Shown in pieces: positions 25,678-33,598 of a stretch of 55,427 nucleotides of DNA (position 1 is its first letter; the number at the start of each line of letters is the position of its first letter). The position numbers and the translations under genes were made by a program. This DNA is from Sphingomonas sp. BAUL-RG-20F-R05-02. GTDB lineage: Bacteria; Pseudomonadota; Alphaproteobacteria; Sphingomonadales; Sphingomonadaceae. The notes beneath the pieces are model-generated. The model searched no databases. It saw only the letters and a list, made by a program, of their open reading frames with translations, and was not told the DNA's origin. The DNA lies in the NCBI RefSeq assembly GCF_022662305.1, contig NZ_JAKNQH010000016.1:1-55427 (forward strand). Direction: 5' to 3'.

Positions 25678-26505
25678 ATGCTGCATTTCGATCTCGTGCA
25701 GTCGATCAGCCTCTCCGGTAGCGCTGCCGTCGCCAACGACGATCGCGCCGGCGCGGGCATGCGGCTGGCGTGGGTGATCGACGGGGCGACCGATCTCGCG
25801 CCGCCCGGACTGCTAGGCGAACAGGGTGGCGCCGCGTGGATCGCCGCCATGGCAGACCGCGCGTTCGCCTCCTCGCCGGCGGCCGCGCTGCCGGACATCG
25901 TCGCGGGCGTGTTCTCCTCGCTGCTGGACGCCTTCCACCGCGCTCGCCTTCGCGAGCCGCTGGAACGGTGGGAACTACCCAGCGCCGCCTTCCTGTGCGT
26001 CGCGCTTGAGGAAACACGACTGAACGTCGCCTGGCTTGCCGACTGTGCCTGCCTGCACCTGCGTGGCGATTTGGTACGGCGCCTCGGTCCGCAGCCGAGC
26101 CCGGCCGAAACGCAGGAGGCGGAGGCGATCCGCGCCGCCGGATTCGCGCTGCTGCCGGCCCGCAGCGCGCCGACGCTCGACCACTTGCGCCGCCACCGTG
26201 CCCGCGCCGAACGGCGCATCCTTGGCGTGGAGCCGAACCATGCCGAAGCGGTCCACTATGATGCGGTCGTCGTCGCGCCCGGCGACGAACTGGTGCTGAT
26301 GACCGACGGCCTCGCCGCGCTGATCGACGATTACGGCCTGCCGGCGGATGACTTCGCCCGCGCGCTGCGCCGCGATGGTTTGCACGGTCTCGCGACCCGG
26401 CTGCGTGCGATCGAGGGGGACGACCCTGATGGTACCCGGTTCGCCCGCTTCAAGCCGTCCGACGACGCGACCGGCCTGTGGCTGAGCATCGCCGGAGCGC
26501 CCTAA
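25678..26505 (+). CDS. PP2C-type protein phosphatase-like protein
   Basis: 275 aa. Metal-binding motifs of the PP2C fold are present: NDDRAG (about 20-25), WVIDGATDL (about 32-40), VLMTDGLAALID (about 203) and SDDATGLWL near the C-terminus. Good Shine-Dalgarno (GAGGGAGAG). No kinase is encoded next to it, so the target is unknown. It converges with the serine hydrolase gene so tightly that the two stop codons overlap by 4 bp, leaving no room for a terminator. It lies at the left border of the murein salvage island and 80 bp after the cyclase gene; whether it belongs to either is unclear. Confidence 0.75.
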   Translation: MLHFDLVQSISLSGSAAVANDDRAGAGMRLAWVIDGATDLAPPGLLGEQGGAAWIAAMADRAFASSPAAALPDIVAGVFSSLLDAFHRARLREPLERWELPSAAFLCVALEETRLNVAWLADCACLHLRGDLVRRLGPQPSPAETQEAEAIRAAGFALLPARSAPTLDHLRRHRARAERRILGVEPNHAEAVHYDAVVVAPGDELVLMTDGLAALIDDYGLPADDFARALRRDGLHGLATRLRAIEGDDPDGTRFARFKPSDDATGLWLSIAGAP

Positions 26506-27506
26506 GCCGCCGCCGCGATCACCGCATCGCCGACCGCCGGGCGCAGCGTGAAGATGCCGCTGTCGCGGTGGCGGGTCGGGTGGACGCGATTGGTAAGCAA
26601 CGTCCAGGCAAGCCCCCGCTCCGGATCGATCCACAGGCCGGTGCCGGTGAAGCCGGTATGCCCGATGGTGGCGGGCGAGCAGCGCTGACCACCCGACCAG
26701 TCGGCATGGCGAACCTCCCAGCCGCAGGTGCGCGGGCCGTTCACCGGCGTCAGGATTGCGCCAAGCGCCGCGGGTGACAGGCCGCTGCCGTCCAGCACCC
26801 GCTGCGCGAAGCCGAGCACCCCCGCGACGGTGCCGAACAGCCCGGCATGTCCGGTCGCCCCGCCCATCGCCGCGCAATTCTCGTCATGCACTTCGCCCTT
26901 CAGCACACGCCCGCGCCAGGCGCACCGCTCGGTCGCGACCGCAGGCCCTGGCGGCGGCCCGAAGGAGAGATCCGGCCCCAGCGGCCAGTCTGCCAGCGAA
27001 GCACCGGTGATCCGTTCGATCGCGATGCCGAGCAGGATAAAGTTGATGTCCGAATAGACCGCCGGCCCATGCCGCCATTCGCGTTGCAGCACGAACGCGC
27101 GCAGCCGCGCGGGATCATCGCCATAGGTGTAGATCGGCTCCACCGCCGGCAGGAAGGTGCGGTGGACCAGACAGTCGCGGAACGTCAGCCGCCGCTCGGC
27201 CGCGTTTGCGACGTCATACTGGCGCAGGTCGGGGATCGCGTCGGTCAGCGGCCGGTCGAGGTCGATGCGACCCTGATCGGCGAGCGTGAGGATCATGCTG
27301 GTGGTCGCGATCACCTTGGATACGGACGCGAGATCGAACCAGTGCGCCGCCGTCAGCGGCTCCGCTTCCGGCTCTTTCTGCGCCAGCCCCGCCGTCCGCG
27401 TGGCGATGTGGCCGTCGCGGGTGACCACGCCCAGCGTCGCGCCGGGGATCTGCCCGGCGGCAACGGCGGCGGCGGCAGGCGCAAAGGCGGCATCGATGTC
27501 GATCAT
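26502..27506 (-). CDS. Cytoplasmic serine hydrolase, class C beta-lactamase/DD-peptidase fold
   Basis: 334 aa without a signal peptide. Catalytic Ser61-Val-Ser-Lys64 (ASVSK), a Tyr motif AVYSDINF where class C enzymes have YxN, and HTGFTG in place of KTG. This pattern fits the Pfam Beta-lactamase esterase/amidase group that includes Bacillus AmiE (YbbE), an N-acetylmuramyl-L-Ala amidase encoded beside murQ. Being cytoplasmic and following the AmpG-like permease (4-bp overlap), it could cut MurNAc-peptide bonds of imported muropeptides, standing in for AmpD; that role is inferred from context. Last gene of the minus-strand receptor-dipeptidase-permease operon. Confidence 0.8.
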   Translation of the reverse strand: MIDIDAAFAPAAAAVAAGQIPGATLGVVTRDGHIATRTAGLAQKEPEAEPLTAAHWFDLASVSKVIATTSMILTLADQGRIDLDRPLTDAIPDLRQYDVANAAERRLTFRDCLVHRTFLPAVEPIYTYGDDPARLRAFVLQREWRHGPAVYSDINFILLGIAIERITGASLADWPLGPDLSFGPPPGPAVATERCAWRGRVLKGEVHDENCAAMGGATGHAGLFGTVAGVLGFAQRVLDGSGLSPAALGAILTPVNGPRTCGWEVRHADWSGGQRCSPATIGHTGFTGTGLWIDPERGLAWTLLTNRVHPTRHRDSGIFTLRPAVGDAVIAAAA

Positions 27507-28996
27507 GGTGTCTCCTCGTCGCGCGGCCGGACGCCGGCGATCACCGGCAGGAACAGTACCGCCGCCAGGCTAAGCGCGCCGGACAGCCAGAAGAAGCCGT
27601 CATAGCCAATGCTCTTGACGATATCGCCGCCGGCACCTTGCAGCAGCCGTGGCAGCAGGAACGCGAAGCCGGACAGGAACGCATATTGTGCGCCCGCGTA
27701 GCGCGGGTTCACCAGCAGCGACAGGTAGACGACGAAGATCGCGCCTTCCATGCCGTGCGCGAATTGGTCGACGGCGGTGGCTGTATAGATCGCCACCGGG
27801 TTGGGCGGCACATGCCACAGCCACACGAAGATCCAGTTGCCGAGCGCAGATCCGATCGCGCCCAGCGCGAGCGCGCGGCTCATGCGCAGCCGCACCGCCA
27901 GCGCCGCGCCGACCACCACGCCCGCCATGCTCGACGGCGTCGTCACGAACCCGTCGGCGATCCCCATGGTGGTAAGATCATAGTGCGCGGCGATTTCGAG
28001 CGGCTTGACGCCCCAAAGGGTCAGCACGTCCCCCATCCGGTAGAAGGTGACGAAGCCGAGCAGCGGCAGCACCCGGTAGCCGAACCGCCAGAAGATGTTG
28101 ACGTACGGCCCCAGCCAGGTGGAACGCCGCGCCCAGGCCGTCGCCGGCAACCGCACGATCTTCGGCAGCGCGATCGCCATCAGCACGAATGGCACCAGGC
28201 ACAGCAACAGCACCGCGACGGTGGCGTTGCTCTTCGCGGTGACGCCGGCGGCGGTGGCGAGATGCAGCGCGACCCAGCCGAGCGCACCGAACACGACCAG
28301 CGTTCCGGCCAGCAACACCACCACCGCCGCCAGCCCCGCCGCCAGCGCGCCCGCGCGCTGGCGGGCGTCACGCGCGGCCGGCGTGAGGCCGAGCAGCAAG
28401 GGCAGCGGCAACGCCGCGAGCAGCGCGACGGCGAGGTAGCTCCACACCCAGCCGGCGCGATCCGCCACCGTCAGCCCGACCAGCGACGAGGCGGCCATGG
28501 CGGTGCGGTACCCCCACAGGTTCGCGGCGGCGAGCGGCCCCTGCTCCGCCGCGGTTGGCGCGAGTTCGATGCGCCAGCCGTCGGCGGCCACCTCCAGCGT
28601 CGTCGTCCAGAAGGCGAGCAGCACCGCGAGCAGCGCGACCAGCGGCAGGTTGGTATCGGCGGAGGTGTAGGCCATCGCCACCATCGCCGCGACGATCCCG
28701 ATCTGCGCGGTGATGATCCAGCCCATGCGCTTGCCGTAGAGCCGCGACAGGCCCGGCACGGGAAAGGCATCGAGCAGCGGTGCCCAGGCGAACTTGAAGG
28801 TGGGCAGCAGCGCCACCCACCCGAAGAAGCCGATCAGGACAATATCCAGCCCATGTTTCGCCAGCCGCGCCGACAGCACGGTCGAGAACATGTAGAACGG
28901 CAACCCCGCCGAAAACCCGAGCAGGACGAAGATCGCCATCAGCCGCCGAGCCGGGCGCGGCGGGGCGTCGGCGGGCGCGGCGACCGTCACAACCAT
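27503..28996 (-). CDS. AmpG-like muropeptide MFS permease
   Basis: 497 aa with about 12-14 TM helices. The N-terminus LLGFSAGLPFYMFSTVLSARL, followed by LIGFFGWVALLPTFKFAWAP and LLDAFPVPG, is the characteristic AmpG signature (LGFSSGLP, KFLWAP, DR-like). AmpG transports GlcNAc-anhydroMurNAc peptides from periplasm to cytoplasm in wall recycling. Here it is flanked by a dipeptidase and a serine hydrolase and is co-transcribed with a TonB receptor, so it may import fragments of foreign wall as well as its own turnover products. It starts 9 bp after the dipeptidase stop and overlaps the next gene by 4 bp. Confidence 0.85.
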   Translation of the reverse strand: MVVTVAAPADAPPRPARRLMAIFVLLGFSAGLPFYMFSTVLSARLAKHGLDIVLIGFFGWVALLPTFKFAWAPLLDAFPVPGLSRLYGKRMGWIITAQIGIVAAMVAMAYTSADTNLPLVALLAVLLAFWTTTLEVAADGWRIELAPTAAEQGPLAAANLWGYRTAMAASSLVGLTVADRAGWVWSYLAVALLAALPLPLLLGLTPAARDARQRAGALAAGLAAVVVLLAGTLVVFGALGWVALHLATAAGVTAKSNATVAVLLLCLVPFVLMAIALPKIVRLPATAWARRSTWLGPYVNIFWRFGYRVLPLLGFVTFYRMGDVLTLWGVKPLEIAAHYDLTTMGIADGFVTTPSSMAGVVVGAALAVRLRMSRALALGAIGSALGNWIFVWLWHVPPNPVAIYTATAVDQFAHGMEGAIFVVYLSLLVNPRYAGAQYAFLSGFAFLLPRLLQGAGGDIVKSIGYDGFFWLSGALSLAAVLFLPVIAGVRPRDEETP

Positions 28997-29005
28997 CGGC
29001 CCGCG

Positions 29006-30262
29006 CTAGCGCGCACCACGGTCCGTGGCGTCGTCCGCCGGCAGGTTCGCCATCGATGCGGCCACCGCCTGTGCGCGGTCCAGCACGCGCAGGATGTTGC
29101 CGCTGGTCAGCTTGGCGAGGTCGGCGTCGCTCCAGCCCCGGCGGGCGAGTTCCGCGATCACCTTGGGATAGCCGTCGACACCGTTCATCCCTTCGGGCGC
29201 GGTACCGTCGATCCCGTCGAAATCCCCGCCGAGCCCGACATGGTCGTGCCCAGCGACTTTGGCGACATGCTCGATATGATCGGCCACCGTCGCCACCGTG
29301 ACATGCGGCATCGGGTGCGTCCGGTCCCATTCGACCAGCGGCGCGGCGGCGCGCGGGCCGTACACGTCGCCCGGCACGCCGAGGGTTTTGGCATAGGCGG
29401 TACGCGCCACGTCCCATTGCTTCCACGCGTTGGACAGGAACGCCGGGTAGAAGTTTACCATCACCACACCCCCGTTCGCGCCGATCGCGGCGAGCAGATC
29501 GTCGGGGATGTTGCGCGGCACGCCCGCCAGTGCACGGGCGGAGGAGTGCGAGGCGATCACCGGCGCCTTCGATACCGCGAGCGCGGCGCGCATCGTCGTA
29601 TCCGCGATGTGGCTGACGTCGACCAGCATGCCGATCCGGTTCATCTCGGCGACCACGCGCTTGCCGAACGGCGACAGCCCGCCCGCCACCGCATCGTCGG
29701 TGGAGGAATCCGCCCAGTCGAGGCTGCGCGTGTGGGTGAGCGTCATATAGGCGACGCCGAGCGCGCGGTAGTCGCGCAACACCGACAGCCGCCCGTCGAT
29801 CTGGTGGCCGCCCTCCACCCCGATCAGGCTGGCGGTGCGACCGCTCGCCGCGATCCGCCGCACGTCGGCGGCGGTAGTGGCGAGCGCGAGGCGATCCGGA
29901 TTGGCCGCGACCAGCCGACGCACCACGTCGATCTGCTCCAGCGTCATCTCGACCGCCTTGGGGCCGGTCACGTCCGCCGGGATCCACACCGACCAGAATT
30001 GCCCGCCGACATGGCCGGCTTTCAACCGCGCGAGATCGGTCTGGAGCGGGCGCGGCAGGTCCGCGCCATTCTCCCGCACAACCGCGACCCGACCGCCATT
30101 GTAGTGCGCGATCTCCCAGGCGAGATCGTTGTGCCCGTCCACCACCGGCGCGCGGGCGAGCACGCGTTCGGCACGCGCCACGTCGGCCTGCCCCGGCGCT
30201 GGCTCCGTCTGCGCCGCCACCGGCGCGGCGAGCGCCAGCGTGGCGAATAGCAGTTGCCTCAT
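29006..30262 (-). CDS. Membrane dipeptidase, peptidase family M19
   Basis: 418 aa with a Sec signal (MRQLLFATLALAAPVAAQT), thus periplasmic. Binuclear zinc ligands are in order: His-x-Asp in VDGHNDLAWE, the bridging Glu in GVEGGHQI, His in LVDVSHI, His in VIASHSSA and the distal GGDFDGID. Family M19 enzymes cleave dipeptides and accept D-amino acids at the C-terminal position, which suits peptides released from peptidoglycan. Start overlaps the TonB receptor stop by 4 bp, so it is translated with the receptor and would trim peptides that the receptor admits. Confidence 0.92.
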   Translation of the reverse strand: MRQLLFATLALAAPVAAQTEPAPGQADVARAERVLARAPVVDGHNDLAWEIAHYNGGRVAVVRENGADLPRPLQTDLARLKAGHVGGQFWSVWIPADVTGPKAVEMTLEQIDVVRRLVAANPDRLALATTAADVRRIAASGRTASLIGVEGGHQIDGRLSVLRDYRALGVAYMTLTHTRSLDWADSSTDDAVAGGLSPFGKRVVAEMNRIGMLVDVSHIADTTMRAALAVSKAPVIASHSSARALAGVPRNIPDDLLAAIGANGGVVMVNFYPAFLSNAWKQWDVARTAYAKTLGVPGDVYGPRAAAPLVEWDRTHPMPHVTVATVADHIEHVAKVAGHDHVGLGGDFDGIDGTAPEGMNGVDGYPKVIAELARRGWSDADLAKLTSGNILRVLDRAQAVAASMANLPADDATDRGAR

Positions 30263-33200
30263 CGCGTCTGCACGCGAATGCCGACGCGGAAGGCCCGCCC
30301 GAGCAGGTCGGAATAGGTGCTGTTCGCGGCGAGCCCGGTCTCCGGCACGAGCAGCGGCGCGCGGTTGAACACGTTGGTGACGTTGACGAAGAATTGCGCC
30401 TGCACCTTGTCGGCGACGGTCACGTTCTGCGTCACGTTCACGTCGGCGTAGAACAGCCCCGAGACCTGATTGTTGTCATAGGTCGGCGCGTTCGTGGTCG
30501 AAAGCGGACAGCTCGTCTGGCACTCGATGCCCGTGCTCGCGTACCGCCCCGCGCTGACGCCGCGGCCGACCACGGTGATCGAGGTGGTCGGCAGGTCGAG
30601 CGTCGCGCTGCCCCGGAAGATCCAGGTCGGCGTCGTCGACTGCCCCCCGTTCACGCCCACCGTATTGACGACGACCGCACCCTGCACGCCGGTGTCGAGA
30701 ATGTTGTCGAGATACCGTGTCGCCTCGCCGCGCAGGGTCAGCACGGTCTTGCCGGAAAGCGGCAGGCGGTAGCTGGTGTCGAAATCGATGCCGCGCGCAA
30801 GCTGGTTGGCGGCATTGAACGGCTGGGTGCGGATCAGCAGGTAGGGCTGGCCTGGCGTTGAGCGGGACTCATCCCGGGTGATCGCATCGCAGAACTGCTG
30901 CTGCCCCAGGCTGCACAGATTTTCGATGTCCTGTGCGCTGAAGCTGGTGATGCCCTGCGCGATCTTGATCCGCCAATAATCGATCGAGGCGTTGAACCCC
31001 TTCAGGAAGCGCGGCGAAATTACCGCGCCGATCGTCCAGGAATTCGCGATTTCCGGCCGCAGGTTCGGGTTGCCGGTCGCGATCCCCGAATAGCTGTAGC
31101 TGGCGGGACCATGGGTGCCATCGGCGGTGAACAGCGGGTTGCGCACCGCATCGCTGTTGGCCGAGCCCGCCTGATACAATTCGTTCAAATTGGGCGCGCG
31201 GATGTCGCGGGAGCGCACCACGCGGAAGCGGATGTCCGGGATCGGCTGCCACGTTCCGCCCAGCTTCCACGTCGCGACGCTGCCCGAGGTCGAGTAGTCC
31301 GTGCCACGCACCGCGCCGTTGAACTCCAGCCCGAGGCCGAGCGGCACCACCGTTTCGAGATACGCTTCCTTGACGTTGTAGCGGCCGTTGGTGGGCAGGT
31401 AGTTGCCGACCGACCAGGTGTTGGTCACGGTCGGCCGGCCTTGCGCGTTGACGGTCGAAACCGGCTGGAACTGCTGCGGCACGTACCCGCGGATACTCTC
31501 CTCGCGCCATTCGCCGCCGATCGCGACGCTGACGTCCCCCGCCCAGGTGCGGAACGGCGAGGCGCGCAGGTTGAGGCCCGCCGTCTTCTGCTCGGTCGTC
31601 TCGTCGCGGTACGGCGCGCCCAGCACATAGGCGATCGCCGCTGGATCGGCCACGCCGATGCCGAGCCGGTTGAGCGGCACGCACGCCTTGTCGTCATTGG
31701 CGGTGCCCGCATCGACGTTGATGGCGCACTGGATCGATCCCGCCGCATAGCCGCCGGGATTGCCGGCCGGTGCGGTGACGGCGGCAGTCGCGTTGGCGAT
31801 GCGCGCGATGTTCTGGACGTTGCGGAGCTGCTCGCGCAGGTCGGCGCGGCCATATTGCCCGTAAACGTCCCACGCCACCGATTTGCCGAACAGGTCGAAC
31901 TTGCCGTCGGCGCCGATCTGATACCGCTGCACCGCGCGGCGGTTATCGACGATCCGGTACGGCAGATCGACCGAGGTGGTCGCCAGCGTCACGCTGCTGA
32001 TGCCGGCCAGCCGCGAAGCGCCGAGCGCCGCGACAAGGTACGGGTTGGTCGCGGCGATGGTCAGGCCGGTCTGGAGGTTCGGGCCGGCGTTGAACAGGAT
32101 GTGCTGCCGGTTGTACGACGCCTCCGCATACACTTCGACCTGATCGGCCACGTCGTAGCTCACCCGCCCGAACACGCCGTAGCGATCGTCCTGCGGGTCG
32201 AGGCCGATATTGCGACCCGAATCGTTGACCTGCCAGCTTCCGCCCTGCGTCAGCGTGGGCGCGGCGCTGCCGGTCGGCGACGGGAAGGTCAGCCCGCCAT
32301 ATTGGAACTGCTGCGGCTGGCCGCCCGACGTGAAGTAGATGCCGCGCAGGCTGTTCGCAGCGATGCCGCGTCCGGCAATCGGTGTGCTGCCGGTGATGAG
32401 GCCGCCGGGCGCGGAGTTGGCCGCGCCGATCTGCCGCTGCGTGGTGATGAACTGCGGCGTGGTGCTGTTCGCGGTCCAGTTCGGGTCCTGGATGCGGACA
32501 TAGCCGGTCGCGTTCCAGTCGCGATCGACCTGGAAAATGCCGTCGCGGTGCGCGTATTCGCCCTCCACCTCGATATGGCCGCGACCATCCGCGAAGCCGG
32601 TACCCGCCGTCAGCGTCGCCGAATAATTGTGGCCGTCGCCATATTGGGTGATGCCCTGATCGGCGGTGACGCGGAACCCGTCGAACTTCTTGTCGAGGAT
32701 GAAATTGACGACGCCCGCCACCGCGTCCGACCCATAAGCGGCGGATGCGCCCCCGGTGACGACCTCGACGCTTTTCACCAGCCCCTGCGGGATGGTGTTG
32801 ACGTCGACCAGCCCAGTAATCGTCGAGCCAACCGAGCGGTGGCCATCGACCAGCACCAGCGTGCGGATCTCGCCAAGGTTGCGCAGGTTGAGCGCATTGA
32901 TGCCGGCCTGACCGCTCGACAGGTTGAGGCGCGAGTTCGACGGGCGGGTCGATCCCGCCAGCGCGGGCTGCTGGTTGACGAAATCGGCGATATTGTTCGA
33001 CGGCGACTGGTTCTGGATTTCGGCCTGGGTCAGCACCGTCAGCGGGGACGGCGACTGGAAACCGTCACGTGCCACGCGCGATCCGGTGACGGTAACCTCC
33101 TGCGCTTCGTCACCGGTCTGATTTTCCGTCTGGAGGTCCGCACGGTTCGACGGTGCAGCCTCTTGCCCCGACGCGCCCGCCACGGGGGGCGTGGTCGTCT

Positions 33201-33303
33201 GCCCCGCAGCGGGAACAGCCGACGCGCCCGCCAGCACCAAGGCCGCGAGGCTGCACCCGACCGTCATCGCCATCCGGCGCCGGGCCTGATCCGAAGTCGT
33301 CAT
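30259..33303 (-). CDS. TonB-dependent outer membrane receptor (murein-island unit a)
   Basis: 1014 aa from ATG 33303, which has AAGGAAC about 6 nt upstream; the open frame runs further upstream through promoter DNA. Signal peptide about 12-40, TonB-box-like EVTVTGSR, a plug domain (SPSPLTVLTQAEI, LVLVDGHRSVGSTI, VVTGGASAAYGSDAVAGVVN) and a 22-strand-type barrel ending in Arg (FRVGIRVQTR). The sequence is of the large TBDR class abundant in sphingomonads for oligosaccharide or peptide uptake. Co-transcribed with dipeptidase, AmpG-like permease and serine hydrolase, so muropeptides or peptides are the likely cargo. No SusD partner or FecI/FecR pair is present. Confidence 0.9.
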   Translation of the reverse strand: MTTSDQARRRMAMTVGCSLAALVLAGASAVPAAGQTTTPPVAGASGQEAAPSNRADLQTENQTGDEAQEVTVTGSRVARDGFQSPSPLTVLTQAEIQNQSPSNNIADFVNQQPALAGSTRPSNSRLNLSSGQAGINALNLRNLGEIRTLVLVDGHRSVGSTITGLVDVNTIPQGLVKSVEVVTGGASAAYGSDAVAGVVNFILDKKFDGFRVTADQGITQYGDGHNYSATLTAGTGFADGRGHIEVEGEYAHRDGIFQVDRDWNATGYVRIQDPNWTANSTTPQFITTQRQIGAANSAPGGLITGSTPIAGRGIAANSLRGIYFTSGGQPQQFQYGGLTFPSPTGSAAPTLTQGGSWQVNDSGRNIGLDPQDDRYGVFGRVSYDVADQVEVYAEASYNRQHILFNAGPNLQTGLTIAATNPYLVAALGASRLAGISSVTLATTSVDLPYRIVDNRRAVQRYQIGADGKFDLFGKSVAWDVYGQYGRADLREQLRNVQNIARIANATAAVTAPAGNPGGYAAGSIQCAINVDAGTANDDKACVPLNRLGIGVADPAAIAYVLGAPYRDETTEQKTAGLNLRASPFRTWAGDVSVAIGGEWREESIRGYVPQQFQPVSTVNAQGRPTVTNTWSVGNYLPTNGRYNVKEAYLETVVPLGLGLEFNGAVRGTDYSTSGSVATWKLGGTWQPIPDIRFRVVRSRDIRAPNLNELYQAGSANSDAVRNPLFTADGTHGPASYSYSGIATGNPNLRPEIANSWTIGAVISPRFLKGFNASIDYWRIKIAQGITSFSAQDIENLCSLGQQQFCDAITRDESRSTPGQPYLLIRTQPFNAANQLARGIDFDTSYRLPLSGKTVLTLRGEATRYLDNILDTGVQGAVVVNTVGVNGGQSTTPTWIFRGSATLDLPTTSITVVGRGVSAGRYASTGIECQTSCPLSTTNAPTYDNNQVSGLFYADVNVTQNVTVADKVQAQFFVNVTNVFNRAPLLVPETGLAANSTYSDLLGRAFRVGIRVQTR

Positions 33304-33476
33304 ATCTGTTCCTTCCCTGACCGGTCCCGCAGCCGTGGCGCGTTTCTCGACGCTTTCCATCACCTGTGAACTTCGGCTGTTGTACCCCCGACCTCTGTGG
33401 GTCAGTTCCACCTGCTTCAATGCGGGAGGTTGAGCGGTCTTGTGCGAGGGCGTCAAGAGCCGGATAGTCACTCCCC

Positions 33477-33520
33477 CATAGCCTGCCTCTATGGGCGGCA
33501 TGCCATAACTTATCGCTATG
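33477..33520 (+). promoter_or_regulatory. Two tandem LysR-type boxes (CATA-N9-TATG)
   Basis: Box 1 is CATA (33477-33480), 9 nt, TATG (33490-33493), within a longer CCCATAG/CTATGGG dyad. Box 2 is CATA (33504-33507), 9 nt, TATG (33517-33520). Both satisfy the LysR T-N11-A rule and are 27 bp apart, as for a recognition and activation site bound by one tetramer. They lie 79-122 bp upstream of the acylase ATG and about 175-215 bp from the divergent receptor ATG. The LysR gene at 40906 is the obvious candidate ligand. The rest of 33304-33598 shows no gene. Confidence 0.5.
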
Positions 33521-33598
33521 CCTTAGCCAGTGCTATTCATGCCCCCGCACCGCAGCACGCGGCTAGCCTTACGGCTTCGCGTGAGCCAGGAAAGCCCC

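Noticed and set aside
27638..30250. 870-aa plus-strand open frame opposite permease and dipeptidase genes
   Set aside because: Low-complexity His/Arg/Gln composition and spans two real genes on the other strand.
31111..33369. 752-aa plus-strand open frame opposite the first TonB receptor
   Set aside because: Antisense shadow; receptor motifs on the minus strand are unambiguous.
33304..33501. 66-codon N-terminal extension of the first TonB receptor
   Set aside because: The signal peptide and Shine-Dalgarno place the start at 33303; the upstream part is promoter DNA that includes a LysR box.
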